64,000 nt of DNA from Chamaecyparis obtusa (GCA_027943335.1 BSBK01002057.1:1-64000), one strand, 5' to 3'. Numbered from the stretch's first letter, positions 11,753 to 24,120 are shown. Notes: a model not told the origin generated them from the sequence alone. Translations and numbers: made by a program.

Positions 11753-11767
11753 CGCTCTGATACCACC
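11753..11767 (-). other. Primer binding site of element A
   Basis: On the minus strand the LTR end ...TTTGTGTCA is followed by GG and TGGTATCAGAGCG, complementary to the 3' end of initiator tRNA-Met. Confidence 0.9.
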
Positions 11768-12449
11768 TGACACAAAGTAGGGATGCAAGAGGGGCCAAGG
11801 GATGGTGCACCCTAATGACCCAAGCCTACAACACACATTCGGAAGCAAACAAACAACAAGAGTGAGAGAGAGAATTCCAAATCTGATCAACTATTATCAT
11901 CAACTTGAATCATACATGCTAGGCCGTAAGGCCTTCCTGATTACAAACCTGATATTACAATGAATTACAGAAGTCCTCAAACATGTGAGGATCTATTTCC
12001 AATCTCTAATCTAATGCCTACTATCTTCTATCCAAAAACTCCCCATAAAACTACCACCAAACATCTACATTTATACAAGAAGCTACCGAGCTGAGTCGGC
12101 CTTCAGATCCATAATTAATTGAAGTAACGGTCAAATCTGGGACCACACGCTTCCCAATGATAGATACAAACATTAATTCCATGATCCAATATAAATGCAC
12201 AAGTCGGCCATAATAAGAAACAAAACTGAACCCATCGGTACGCAAGATAATTGAGCAACAGACAAACAACGTTGAGCCACTAGTGAAATAACTAACCGCC
12301 TAGGAGATAACCGACCACACTCGATAACCAAAGGAAACTGACCAACTACCAAACCAACTTGGTCAAAGAAGAAACTGAGCAACATAGACAAAACTCCAAA
12401 TTCTTTTGGTGACACAGGATTGCCAAGGACCTGAGATGCTCCTACATCA
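11768..12449 (-). repeat. 5' LTR of element A (682 bp)
   Basis: The boundaries are set by TG...CA ends on the minus strand (TGATGTAGGAGCATC at 12449; ...CTTTGTGTCA at 11768) and by the adjacent PBS. There is no second copy in the window, so the left boundary is firm and the right one depends on the TG rule. Confidence 0.75.
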
Positions 12450-12492
12450 AACTATCACAAGGCATCAACTCATGCATGTGCACCTTTGGAAA

Positions 12493-12531
12493 GATTCTAT
12501 GATAAAATATCATAGACATTATCATAGAATC
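12493..12531. repeat. Perfect 13-bp hairpin just outside element A
   Basis: gattctatgataa and ttatcatagaatc are exact reverse complements separated by 13 bases (aatatcatagaca). Part of the sequence recurs at 12531-12550. No function can be assigned. Confidence 0.7.
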
Positions 12532-12559
12532 TTATGATGTCTATGATAGCCATCATATA

Positions 12560-12797
12560 TGCTCTCAAAACTCCTAACAAATTTCCAAACACCTCAAAAA
12601 AGAATATTCTAGGAGGGGAAGTATAGCTATTTTTTTCCTTTTCATAGATGAAAGACAGTAAAAGTAGCTTTGTCTTTACATGGTCTCTTTCACCACCATT
12701 GGTTAAATGGTTTAACCTCTTATGTGTAAATAACAAAATGCATTAGGAAAAATAAATTAAAGGATTTACATGGTTTATAGAAGCCAAATCCTAACAT
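12560..12797 (-). repeat. Possible LTR remnant with a polypurine tract
   Basis: On the minus strand 'TTTAGGGGGA' directly precedes 'TGTTAGGATTTGG' at about 12797, the arrangement of a copia PPT and 3' LTR start. No partner LTR, PBS or clear coding sequence was found. A plus-strand GHFIKEC-like fragment near 13180 is too decayed to interpret. Confidence 0.3.
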
Positions 12798-12799
12798 CC

Positions 12800-15750
12800 C
12801 CCTAAAGTTGAAACTAGATTTGATGGTTGAATCACTCATAAACACCCCCTTGTTGAATCCAAAAGTGGATTTAGAAAAAAAACTATAGAAATTACTAAAA
12901 CTATTTTTTTGCTTGGAATAAAAAATTAGAGTTAAATTTTTCATCTATATTTTGAGAAAGAAACATACAAAATCATTCCCCACAAGCAATTTAGCTAAAT
13001 AAAAAACACCATTGTAGATTGTCCCATTTAGATTTATATGGGGCAATGTAGATACCTTTAATATGTAAATTATTTTATTTCTTAACATTAATTGACAACT
13101 ATGCAACACATAGCTTTAGTTTTTAAAACATAAGAATGAAGTTATATGATCTTCAATTATAATTACTTGTTGAGAAGAAAAGTGGACATTTCATAAAAGA
13201 ATGTGAAAATAAATATGTTGAATACTTATCAGTTGAATTTATAAGCTTTCTTGGATGTCATAAAACTCACAACCAATTCACTACTAGTTTGTACATCTAA
13301 TTATAATGAAATGACAAAAAGAAAAATAATTAGAGGAATATTTTATATGACTAGAATATAGTGAAGAAATATATTTTATTAAATGACTATTAGGTTGAAG
13401 CTATAGGATGTGTAGTTTATACTAAGAATATTTATCTAAGAGTGTTGATAATATGATTGTAAAATAATATTGGAGTGGAAGAATGCATAACTTTCTATTT
13501 ACATGAAAATATTTGATTTTATTTCATATGTGTGTTTTGAAAATGAATTGAGAAAAATATCATATAACACTGAAGAAAAATGTATCTTTCTAGATATGTT
13601 AACAAATAAAATTTTACAAATTACTTAATCTAATAAATAGAAGATTGACAACTAATAAAGACTAAAAACTTATAGAAGAGGAAGCATCTGATGAAAATTT
13701 GAGAAACAAATCAAAGTTTAATAAGTTTACAACATGTTAATAAAGAAGCAGTAATTCTAGTAGGTACTCGCATGGTAAGTTCATTCACATCTACTCAAGC
13801 TCAAAAAAGTTCTCCATAATTGACAACTTCATCAAGTATAAAGATTGTATTTCAAATTAAAATGAACAAAGAACACCATTTATAATAGGAATTCCAGGTA
13901 CAATATAAATTCTATATTCTTTAGGATATCCTTCAAGTGATATGTCAAATCCACTATTGTTAAAGTTTAATAAGATGAAATAAAGAAGTTTGAATTATAC
14001 TGATGATCAAAATGAATGTGATAAAAATGCTTTTCAAGGGACCTAAAACCATTTACAACATATTTTTTTAAATGTGGAACATGCAAATAGATCTAGGTGC
14101 ATAAAGAAAAACATGACGCAATGGCAGACCAACCAATAAAAAAACATCAACAACCTGAGAGAAACTAGTTCACAAAATTCTCTAGTTGCACTAACCACAT
14201 ATCAAGGCCTCACGACTTACAAAGGGTTTTGAAAGGCTCCTTTAATCTTTGAATGGTTTTGATAGCTCTCATAACCTAGAAACATGGGTTTTCATGGATC
14301 TTATAATCGTAAACCAAGGAATCTCCAATAAGGCATCCAAGGACCAGACACCCAACAACGAAAATTAATCCCCAAAAGTAGCACATTGTTTCTCTCTCAA
14401 GAAAACATTCTATGGGACTATAGGAGAAGCATCCCCATCCATAGGAAGAACTAGAGAAGAAATAGAAAATTAACAATATAATTCCTTGCAACCAATCAAG
14501 GCCTTCACCTCTATAGGAAGCTTGTACAAAAGTGAGTGAGAAAAGACCAATATAACCCCAATCATTAGATATATCTTTGAGAAATATAGGGGCCCTTGAA
14601 ACAACCTCCTAGATACAAAAATATCCCCCCCAAAAAAGATAGGATCCTTAAGCAAAAACCACTAACAACATTTGGCATTGACAAAATCCAAGCAATTAGG
14701 TAAGTAACACATAAACCCAAAACATGGCCTGGTATGAAAAACCAAGAAAAAAACATTGATATCGTTAAGGACAACATCACATGAGAGAAAATCTTCAAAA
14801 CACTTTTCTAACTTTTTCCAATGAACCATTAGAGGAAATATTAGAGTCACCTTCCATTTCATTAGCTCCAAAAATAGGGGGCTTCAGTGAGAACCCTCCA
14901 GACAAAGGCCTTAAAGAACATAATAGAAAGAGCCAAAGTGGAACAAAGTGGAAAGAAAATTTGCAAAAACAACACACTTGGGCCCAACCACACTCCAGAC
15001 AATAATTCATAATTCAAATATCAAATCCTAGCTAGATCATAATCAACAACATATCTGGAATTCCTAAGAATCCCATACCATAGCACAAGCTTGGCACAAA
15101 TAGAGGAAAGAGGCACAACGCTTAAGAAAGATAGTAAATAAACTATAGAGAAAGCCAACATAGCATCCACAACTACAAGATCCAATTTAATAAAACTTAC
15201 AAATCTCTAAGAAGAACACCAAATTGCATCATTTAGGATAGAAACACCCATCCACTTTAAAATGCCAAACCCAACAACACAAAAGTGGGTCATCGACATA
15301 GTAACACATAAATCTCCAAAAAGAGACATAAAAAAGACAAGAGGCAAAAAATCTTCAGAATGCCATCACCCATGGAACCAACACAATCCACCATAAACTG
15401 ACCATCATGGTCATTACCTCTGACAACCTTGGTCATAGGAAAAATAGTGGAAGCACTAGTAGAGATAGCATGATTCAAACCCCAACTCGCACCACACACA
15501 TGAACAAATGAGAAAAGAATGCCCAGGAAGAAAGTGACCTAACAAAAAAAGGAAGTTTTCTTCTTCAATAGCGAACACACCCAACAAAATGGAAAAGGCT
15601 TTGGAAAGTAGTTGTGTCCACTAAAGAACACCAATAATGGGGAAAATTTGTAAGTCCAATGATTAATGTGTACACATCTTCACCAAAGGATTAGGAAAAG
15701 AGAGTTTCAAGTATCAAAGAGATTACTTGAGTCCTCTACATGGTAGTATT
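12800..15750. other. AT-rich DNA without an assignable gene
   Basis: Many stops occur in all frames. Between 14270 and 15500 the minus strand has several overlapping 60-80 codon frames (for example SGGFSLKPPIFGANEMEG at about 14860) with composition like a decayed retroelement protein, but no domain I can name. A LINE remnant is possible. Confidence 0.4.
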
Positions 15751-18049
15751 TGTTAGGAATAGTCCCAAGAGATAACTAAGAGGGGTGGGGGTGAATTAGT
15801 TATCTACAAGTTTCAATTCTTTATCCAATTAAGTTTACTTAAATATAAAGCATAAACGCAATAAAAGAACACTTGAACACAACACCAATATTTTGGTTAC
15901 GGGAAACCCAAATAGGTAAAAACTCCGGTGGGACTTGATACCCACTAATATTCTGTACTAGGGTATAATGATCCTTGCTAGAACATCCTTTACCCTATTA
16001 GGAGTAGCTTTACAATAGATTATGTACAGTAGACCTGGTTAAGGGTCAGACACTATTAGGAGTTTTTTACAATTGTCCCTGTTAGGGGAGAGGACGCACT
16101 GTCTGAAAGCTCACTGCTCAAATGGGCGAAGGCTACAACCTTTTGAATAACATATACTCACTATATCTAGATCTTGGTGAACTGCACTTTGACCTGCTAT
16201 CTGGATTAGTTCCAATGAATAGCACACATACTCTACTTGGTCACATAGACCTTCTTTTGATGGTTCAACACTTTTCACACTCTGCTCTGCTCTACTTAAT
16301 CAACCATGAACCACACTCAAGAAATCATAAATGACTGCCTATAAATATCTCTCCTCCAAATGATATAATCAAGTCGGCCTGTTAGAACCACCTTGAAATT
16401 ATATTAGAGAAACCATAATAAACTCCAACAAACATTCTATCGGCTCTATTATGCACGCAACTCATTTTGGGACCTGTCTAATAAAATAATTGTAGATGCA
16501 TGCCACACGCTGTCAGCTCTACCAAAACAACTGGAACTTTCTCTGTAAGCTGAATTAACTTATGTGCTCTTAACCGAACATCGATAACACTTCTCCAAGC
16601 TTAACTCCAAGGGCGCATATCCTCAAGATAGGTGCAACTCAATAAATAATAAAATCTTTGTCGGCTCTTCTAAACAAACACATGAAACTACTACTAGTGA
16701 ATAGCAACTGCATAACTTCACTTGTGTTCATGATTGGGTGACCCCACAATAGTGGGTTACACTTTTTTAGATATGCTGATTTTTTCTGAAATAATATAGT
16801 TTTAATAAAATATGATTATTTAAGCCTTGATAGGTTCCATTTGAAGGAATTAATTACAAATGGTTAGCTCAACACCTCTTAGATAGAAAAAACATTGATA
16901 TAACATCTATACTCATTCATATCTGGAATGGAGTCTCCTTCGCACCTATTAAAATGATGACAAAAAATCACTTTAACTTTATCTTTTGGGAGATCAAATG
17001 AATCCATTTGAAAAGCCTATCAATGCATTAAGGTACTACTAAGAAAAATATTTCCAATGATTATAATGTTAATATATATTAAGTTTATTATGACTTTGTA
17101 TTTTTAGGTTTACTAAACATATATATTTCACCGTATGTCTACCTCTATATTTGATGCTTATGGAAAATAGTAAATGAGAGAAAAAATATTCTAAAAAATA
17201 TCTATGCCCTAGGTATTTAAGTTCTCTTTCTATCAAAACAAATAAAAATGAAATTGGACAAATACATGACAAGTTATAAGCTATGTGGTCAAGGTATGTC
17301 AAAATTATGGTTTAGTCAAATTCAAACATTAATAAAATATGAAATAATCATGATAATGTCATCAAACCAATTGCATTCTCTATGTATGGATGTTACAAGA
17401 CTAATTTCGAAAGAATCAAATTGATATCTATTTTAGAAAAAAAGTTATGCTCTATGAAAATAATGTAACTCTTTGAATATGACGTTTCAACAACATACCC
17501 ATTTTCATGGGAAAAAGAAAAAAGAATTCAAATAAATTAAAAAATAAAAATAAAAAATATATTTCAAATCTAGAGAGAAAATCCTAAAAGACTCTAATTT
17601 ACTTCATCTTCTGATTTCAAATGGTTTAACGACAATATGCATCTGAATCTGATTTTTTTTTTTCAAAATATAGAGTTCAGTGTCCGTTCAGGAAAAAAAG
17701 TGTAACCCACTATTGTGGGTTCACCCCATTAGACTATGCGTTCATAACTAAAACATCACTAACATGTCTTCAACATATATCCTAGGGTGCATGCCCATAA
17801 GACAACTGTACGGACAACCATACACAGAACACTGCCTGTAACTCTGTCAAGAACACTACTGACACAAGCTGCTATATAACTATCTGTACTTATAGTTAAC
17901 CTCTGTGCCCATGATATCATGCTAATATCATGTCCATGCATCATATATTGAAGGCTTACTACATAAGACTTCTACGCATGCTACTTTCCATATGTTGTCA
18001 TTAATGACAAACATACAGTCAATACTAGTCTGCTGGCAAATCTCCAACA
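15751..18049 (-). repeat. 3' LTR of element E, enlarged by an inserted DNA transposon
   Basis: The 2299-bp repeat matches the 1295-bp right LTR along its length except for an insertion of about 1 kb at 16736-17727. Without the insert its length is about 1.3 kb. A short G-run near its left end (aggggtgggggtg) corresponds to the longer run in the other LTR. Confidence 0.93.
16736..17727. mobile_element. Non-autonomous DNA transposon with palindromic terminal repeats
   Basis: Inserted in the left LTR of element E. The right LTR shows the empty site (cattagactatgcg). The ends are inverted repeats of about 33 bp: GGGTGACCCCACAATAGTGG followed by gttacactttttt at the left, and its near complement at 17693-17727. 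Each end itself contains a palindrome, ACCCAC-WATW-GTGGGT. The bases ATT occur at both junctions, suggesting a 3-bp target duplication. The interior is AT-rich with one 77-codon frame of no recognisable domain and no transposase. A 3-bp duplication would fit PIF/Harbinger, but the terminal sequence is not diagnostic. Confidence 0.85.
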
Positions 18050-18063
18050 ATCTCCCTCTTTGG
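18050..18063 (-). other. Polypurine tract of element E
   Basis: On the minus strand CCAAAGAGGGAGAT abuts the LTR start TGTTGG. It serves as the plus-strand DNA primer in reverse transcription. A related purine tract, CAAAAGGGGAGT, lies about 240 bp further inside (about 18293). Confidence 0.88.
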
Positions 18064-18437
18064 CATTGATGGAAACATGTGGAATGAAAAACCACCATCA
18101 ACCCAAATGAACATTTCTTTTATAACATTCTCCATTTCCTCTTCCAAACTTGCCCAAAGATGAATCTTCCATCTGTTGCAATATTTTCTACTATTCTCCA
18201 TTTCCTCAACTGTACTGCTGTCATAACTAAATGTTGCTCCACCTTAGTATATTACTCTTCTTTTTACTTTTATTTTTCATGACTCTATATATATACTCCC
18301 CTTTTGACATCAATGGCAAAGGGCACCACTCATTTTAAGCACCAGTACTATTCATGAGGTAGAGTAGTCAACCTTCCATTAGTCCCTGAGGACTAGTGCC
18401 ATTCTTGCTTCCTTCTAAGTAGAATCAGGGAAGGGAA

Positions 18438-18995
18438 TTACTCCCAACTTCCCCCTGAGATACTCAAAGTATCCTTAGGCAAGGGCTTTGTAAATATATC
18501 TGCCAACTGTTCTTTAGTACTCACATAGTCCAACTTGACTTGTTTCTCTGTCACTTTCTCTCTTAGGAAGTGATACTTGATCTCAATGTGTTTTGTCTTT
18601 GCATGCATCATAGGGTTCTTTGACATATTGATAGTGCTAGTGTTATCATAGTGAATAACAATAGGATAATCAATCTGAATTCCAAAATCTTTTATCATCT
18701 GCTTGATCCAAACAATTGTAGAAAAATTCAAGGCTGCTACAGCATACTCCGCTTCTGCTATTGACTGAGAAATACAATTTTGTTTCTTGCTTGTCCAAGT
18801 GAAAAGTCTATCACCAAGAAACACTACTCCACCTGAAGTACTTTTTCTGTCATCAACACATCTTGCCCAATCTGCATCTATGTACACATGAAGCTCAACA
18901 TTTTCTGAATTAGGATACCATAGACCATAATCTATAGTGCCTTGCAAGTATCTAAATATTCTCTTTACTACCATGAGGTGACTTTGTTTAGGCAC
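18438..18995 (-). pseudogene. RNase H domain of element E
   Basis: This 185-codon frame carries the copia RNase H signature in order: YIDADWARCVDDRKSTSGG (first Asp kept), SIAEAEYAVAA (Glu), HYDNTSTINMSKNP (Asp), HAKTKHIEIKYHFLRE, and near the C-terminus YVSTKEQLADIFTKPLP. The usual cysteine in 'KSTSGY' context and the terminal LG(V/L) motif are partly changed. It degrades RNA in RNA:DNA hybrids in an active element. The 161 bases between this and the RT frame hold the linker in another frame. Confidence 0.95.
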
Positions 18996-19155
18996 TGCTG
19001 CAAATCTTCCAACTATACCAACTGCATTAGAAATGTCAGGTCTAGTTTGAGTAAGATAAATGAGTTTAAAGCAATCATAGACTTATACAATGTTATATCA
19101 ACTGCTGGCGAGTCATCTTCCTTTGTAGGCTTGCATCCAGTAATCATAGGGGTTC

Positions 19156-19990
19156 CTACTGGCTTGCAATAATCCATCTTGAATTTTTCAGTATCTCTTT
19201 CACATACTTTGATTGATTAATGAAAATCCCTTTTTCTGTTTGCTGCACATTTAATCCCAAAAAGTACTTGATAGGACCAATCATACTCATCTCAAACTCA
19301 TTCTGCATTTTTTTGGAAAATTCAACATTGAGTTTGTCATTACCTCCAAAGATAATGCCATCAACAAATATAGCTACAAGTAATAAACCTTTAGATGTCT
19401 CTCTAATGAATAGATTACAATCTGCTACTCCTTTCTTGAATCCAATTTTTGTTAAGTATCCATCTAGTCTCATACCATGCTCTAGGGGCTTGCTTAAGTC
19501 CATAGAGGGCCTTCTTCAATTTGCATACCATATCAAGTTTGTCTGATAAGGTGAATCCTTCAGGTTGCTCAATGTATACTTCTTCTTTTAAGTCTCCATT
19601 CAAGAATGCTAATTTGACATCCATCTGATAAACTTTGAAGTTTTTAACTGTAGCATAAGCTAAAACAACTTAATAGCTTCTAATCTACTCACAGGTGCAA
19701 ATGTGTCTGAATAATCAATGCCTTCTCTTTGTACATATCCCTTACATACTAATCTTGCTTTATTTCTTACTACTGTACCATCTTCATTCATCTTGTTTCT
19801 GAATATCCACTTTGTTCCAATCACATTCTTATCACTAGGTCTTGGGACTAGTTCCCAAGTTCCATTCTTAATGATCTGATCAAGTTCTTATTTCATAGCA
19901 TCATTCCAATATGAATCCTTATAGGTATCTTCAACACTTAAAGGTTCAATCTGAGATAGTAAACATACCGCATCACTACTAGCTGAGTTC
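19156..19990 (-). pseudogene. Reverse transcriptase of element E
   Basis: RT motifs are split over at least two frames. Upstream lies [21 protein letters not shown] sequence (about 19700-19760), then [24 protein letters not shown] and [17 protein letters not shown] (19415-19624). After a frameshift near 19460 come NLFIRETSKGLLLVAIFVDG and YFLGLNVQQTEKGIFINQSK (19156-19503). The catalytic box expected as VDD reads VDG (codon near 19357), so a catalytic Asp is lost. The family is Ty1/copia RVT_2. Confidence 0.95.
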
Positions 19991-20006
19991 TTTGCTTGTG
20001 ATCTTG

Positions 20007-20570
20007 TTAAGACTTTGTCGCTCTGATCTCCAATGATGTCTTTCTTGGAATGATTTCTTGATGTAACTTTGGAACTTTAGGTGATGCTAACTCATCAGCC
20101 TTAGGAGTATCTTCTTGACTTGTCTCAGGGTCATTGAACAACACATCAATGTTGTCAAACATTTCCTCAATAACTGTCTCACTAGTGGAGGGTCTAGGTT
20201 CTTCTTCAATCATGGGTGAGTAATCATGATATCTTCCTTGAATCATAAACTTTTCATCAATACTTACATGAGCACTTTCAATGATCTTTTTCAATCTTAA
20301 ATTGAAACATCTATAAGCTTTACTTTTAGTAGAGTAACCAAGAAAAATACCTTCATCACTTCTTGCATCAAAATTTTCTAGTGCTTCATCCCTCTTGATG
20401 TACCACTTGCTTCCAAAGATTCTAAAGTATTTTACAGTGGAAACATTACCAAACCATAGGTCATAAGGTGTTTTGTTAGTGCCAGGCCTTAACTTAATTC
20501 TATTGATTCTATAGACTGCTATGTTGACCACATCTCTCCAATAGGTGTGTGGAACTTTTCCTTCTATCAT
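20007..20570 (-). pseudogene. Integrase C-terminal region of element E
   Basis: This 187-codon frame starts just after the integrase core and contains WRDVVNIAVYRINRIKLRPG, KTPYDLWFGNVSTVKYFRIF and GIFLGYSTKSKAYRCFN, all standard for copia integrase C-terminal parts. An acidic, Pro/Ser/Thr-rich linker leading to RT follows. It is the best-preserved piece of this pol. Confidence 0.95.
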
Positions 20571-20579
20571 AATGGTGCA

Positions 20580-21448
20580 CGCTATATCAAGAATGATCCT
20601 ATTCCTTCTTTCTACAATTCCATTCTACTGAGGTGTTCTAGGTGCACTTAACTGTCTCTTTATGCCATGTTCTTCGTAGTACTCATAGAATATGTCAGAG
20701 GTGAATTCTCCTCCTCTATTTGATCTCAAACATTTTATCTTTAATCCAGATTCATTCTCAACCTTAGCTTTGAATATTTTGAACTTCTCAAAAGATTCTG
20801 ACTTATCTTTTAAGAACGCAACCCACATCATCCTAGTATAATCATCAACAAAAAAATAAAATACCTTTCACCATAGTATGATCTTTTTTGAGTTGGTCCA
20901 CATAGGTCTATATGAATCAGATCCAACTTGTTCTCTGCTGAATTCTGCTTGCTCTTGAATGAATTTCTCACATGCTTCCCCATCACACATTCCCTGCATA
21001 TAGTATCAACTGGCTTTGCTATGCTAGGTAAATCTCTTACTGCTTTAACATTTCTTATCTTTACTATGTTATCAAAATTGATATGACGTAGTCTTTTATG
21101 CCACAACCAACTGTCATCAACTTTAGCAACAAGCCAACTTGCTTCTGAATTGAGTTGAAAAACATTACCTCTTGTCTTTATGCTTGATGCAATCATAACA
21201 CCATATTTGTTTTTAATGATGCATTTGTCATCTTTGAACTCCAACTGATAGCCTTTACCAAGTAACTGTCCAACACTGAGAAGGTTATGTTTCAAACCAT
21301 CAACATAAATAACATCATCAGTACTATTCTTTCCATCCAAAGTGATGGCTCCTCTACTAGCTATAGGTTTAGGAGTGTTGTCTCCAAATCTGACCATACC
21401 TCCATTGTATTTGTCCAAATGAACAAACCTACCTTTATCACTTGTCAT
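20580..21448 (-). pseudogene. Integrase N-terminal zinc finger and catalytic core of element E
   Basis: The GAG-pre-integrase zinc-binding motif is visible (WLWHKRLRHINF ... CRECVMGKH) with the HHCC residues kept. It is followed by LDLIHIDLCGPTQKRSYYG with the first catalytic Asp. A frameshift near 20830-20850 separates the second part (MMWVAFLKDKSESFEKFK). There the second catalytic Asp, expected in RSDRGGEF, is Asn (RSNRGGEF, about 20719). A TAG stop replaces a Gln in the TPQ(*)NGIVERRN motif near 20625. The third acidic residue (Glu of VERRN) remains. Integration activity is therefore lost. Confidence 0.95.
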
Positions 21449-21480
21449 GTGATGTGAACAACCACTGTCTATAATCTAGT
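21449..21480 (-). pseudogene. Protease active-site region of element E
   Basis: IIDSGCSHHMT, the retropepsin signature of Ty1/copia, is readable at 21449-21475. The codon before it, usually Trp, is TAG. The protease frame continues into the downstream GAG-pre-integrase frame. Confidence 0.9.
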
Positions 21481-21499
21481 TTGTTCTTATATCTGCTTG

Positions 21500-22524
21500 G
21501 GAAATCAATGCTAGCTCTTGATTCACTTTCTCATTTTTAGGAGCTGACTTAATATTTATTTTGTCTACAATAGCAATGAATCCAATTTCTTCTTCACCTG
21601 ATTCTTCATTTGAGACTCCATCTCCAACATAGTAGCATTCCTTAGAATACTTAGGCTTATAATCCTTTTTGAACTTTCTAGCTCTAGTAGGACACTTAGA
21701 TGCAAAGCACGACCAATCTTATTACATGAAAAATACTTAAATGGTAATTGACCTTCATATTTTCCTTTTCCTTTCTTTTCTCTTTTGGCAATCATAACAA
21801 TAAAATCATCTAGTGTTTTATCTTCATCATCATCATCAAAATTACCAGAAGTGTTTGCAGATTTCTTACCATGAACTATTTCTTTGAAAGATGTCTCACT
21901 CTTTGGTTCTGTCTTCAATCTTGAAATCTCAAAAGCTGAGATTTTGCTGATGAAGGTCTCTCTCTTGAAATTTGATGTAAGCTGCATGGTCTCATCAAGG
22001 ATGTTGATCTCTCTTTCATATTCTGGAGTAAGAGTAGTCATCAACTTGTCCATAATGTCTTCCTTAGAAATCTCTCCACCATTGTTCCTGATTCTAACAA
22101 CTACTTCATTAATCCTATGATTGTAAGCTCTAATATTTTCTTCAGGTAGCATCTCTAATGCATTGTATCTTTTCTTCCATGTCTTTCTGCATGTATCCTT
22201 TGCTTGTTTGTCTCCTTCAAAAATGTCTTCAAGGTGCTTCCAAATTTTATGGGCTGTATCTATCTTTTTTAAATCTAAAAATTCACCATTAGATAGGGTG
22301 CTGGTAAGGGCTTCTTTAGCAATAGCATTCTGATGAAACAATTCCTTTTGAGCATCAGTAACATCATCTTTTGCAATGTCTTCTAATGTAGAAATCTTAG
22401 CTACTTGGATGGTTACATTAAAAACTTCAAAAGAAATGCACTACAAATGGGTCACCATCTTGTTCTTCTAATCAAGATAATTCTCTCCATCGAACTTAGG
22501 ACTTTCTTTCCTGAAGTATGCCAT
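21500..22524 (-). pseudogene. Gag of element E (UBN2-type)
   Basis: The start is chosen at the ATG complementary to 22522-22524, giving MAYFRKESPKFDGENYLD, the usual N-terminus of copia Gag. A TAG stands where the conserved Trp of FDGENYxxW lies. Further on come HKIWKHLEDIFEGDKQAKD, LPEENIRAYNHRINEVVVRI and LMTTLTPEYEREINIL, matching gag-polypeptide (UBN2) proteins. The zinc knuckle (SCNKIG...H...C) is split by a one-base frameshift near 21710. Upstream lies the PBS, and the protease follows. Confidence 0.93.
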
Positions 22525-22564
22525 CTGATCAACCTCAAGCTATTAAACTTTCTCTTTGAGGCAC

Positions 22565-22580
22565 TTGGCTCTGATACCAA
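22565..22580 (-). other. Primer binding site of element E
   Basis: The minus strand reads CCTAACA, one A, then TTGGTATCAGAGCCAAG. TGGTATCAGAGCC is complementary to the 3' end of initiator tRNA-Met. Confidence 0.93.
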
Positions 22581-22581
22581 T

Positions 22582-23876
22582 TGTTAGGAATAGTCCCAAG
22601 AGATAACTGAGAGGGGGGGGGGGGGGGGGGGTGAATCAGTTATCTACAAGTTTCAATTCTTTATCCAATTAAGTATACTTAAATATAAAGCATAAACACA
22701 ATGAAAGAAAACTTGAACACAACACTAATATTTTGGTTATGGGGAAACCCAAATAGGTAAAAACCCCGGTGGGGTGGTGGGACTTGATACCCACTAATAT
22801 TCTATCCTAGTGTATAATGATCCTTGCTAAAAGATCCTTTACCCTGTTAGGAGTAGCTTTACAATATATTAAGTATAGTAGACCTGGTTAAGGGTTGGAC
22901 CCTATTAGGGGAGAGGATGCATTGTCTGAGAGCTCACTGCTCAAATGGGCGAAGGCTACAACCTTATGAATAATAGATACACACTATATCTAGATCTTGG
23001 TGAGCTGTGCTTTGACCTGCTGTCTGAATCAATTCCAATTAATAGCACACATACTCTACTTGGTCACATAGACCTTCTTCTAATGGTTCAACACTTCAAA
23101 CACTCTACTCTGCTCTGCTTAATCAACCATGAACCACACTCAAGAAATCACAAATGACTGCCTATAAATATCTTTCCTCCAAATGATATAATTAAGTTGG
23201 CCTATTAGAACCACCTTGAAATCATATTAGAGAAACCATAATAAACTCCAACAAACATTCTGTCGGCTCTATTATGCACACAACTCATTCTAGGACTTGT
23301 CTAATAAAATAATTGTAGACGCATGCCACACACTGTCGGCTCTACCAAAACAACTAGAACTTTCTCTATAAGCTGAATTAACTTATGCACTCTTAATCGA
23401 ACATCAATAACACTTCTCCAAGCTTAACTCCAAGGGCACATATCGTCAAGATAGGCGCAACTCAAGAAACAATAAAATCTATGTCAGATCTTCTGAACAA
23501 ACACAGGAAACTGCTACTAGTGAATAGTGACTGCATAACTTCACTTGCATTTATCATTAGACTATGCGTTCAAAACTGAAACATCACTAACATGTCTTCA
23601 ACATATATCCTAGGGCGCATGCCCATAAGACAACTATACAGACAACCATACACAGAACACTGCCTGTAACTCTATTAGGAACACTGTTGACAGAAGCTGC
23701 TATATAACTGTCTGTACTTACAGTTAACCTTTGTGCCCATGATATCATGCTGAAATCATGATCATGCATCATATATTGAAGCTTACTGCATAAGACTTCT
23801 ACGCATGTTACTTTCCATATGTTGTCATCAATGACAAACATATAGTCAATACTGGTCGGCTGGCGAATCTCCAACA
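22582..23876 (-). repeat. 5' LTR of element E (1295 bp)
   Basis: A direct repeat of the left LTR without the 1-kb insertion. Ends are TGTTGG...CCTAACA on the minus strand. It contains an uninterrupted G-run (about 22613-22631) that is shorter and interrupted in the other LTR. Confidence 0.95.
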
Positions 23877-24120
23877 ATATTTGTTATTGAGGAGTGTTCA
23901 AATTATAATCCCAACAACCGCTATCTACTAGTTCTCATGTTTCACCTACTCTTGGAATATTAATTTCTTCCCAAGTTCTCTAATGCATTGATATGTCATT
24001 TTTAAAGCATTATCTAAATATTTCTTATTGCATGTAACAGTTGGTATGCTCGTGTAAATTTAATTTTATTTTATTTACTTATGCATTTATTGAGATGCAA
24101 ATTTAATTTTCTTATTTGAC

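Larger units (their letters stand above)
8642..12449 (-). mobile_element. Element A: 5'-complete, 3'-truncated Ty3/gypsy retrotransposon
   Basis: Read on the minus strand, the order is 5' LTR (12449-11768), PBS, gag with a CCHC knuckle, protease, reverse transcriptase and the beginning of RNase H. The element stops abruptly at about 8642. Integrase and the 3' LTR are absent. Protein frames are broken by several frameshifts and stops, so it is inactive. RT and RNase H look like the non-Tat Ty3/gypsy branch (chromovirus-like). No chromodomain can be tested because that end is lost. Confidence 0.9.
15751..23876 (-). mobile_element. Element E: Ty1/copia (Sirevirus-like) retrotransposon with both LTRs
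   Basis: Read on the minus strand: 5' LTR 23876-22582, PBS, gag, protease, integrase, RT, RNase H, PPT and 3' LTR 18049-15751. The integrase-before-RT order places it in Ty1/copia. The LTRs begin TGTTGGAGA and end CTATTCCTAACA. Flanks GTATT (15746-15750) and ATATT (23877-23881) agree at four of five bases, a plausible target duplication. A second purine tract inside the 3' non-coding region (about 18293-18305) and the PPT sequence AAAGAGGGAGAT recall Sireviruses. All domains are present but broken by stops and frameshifts and by loss of catalytic residues. Confidence 0.93.
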
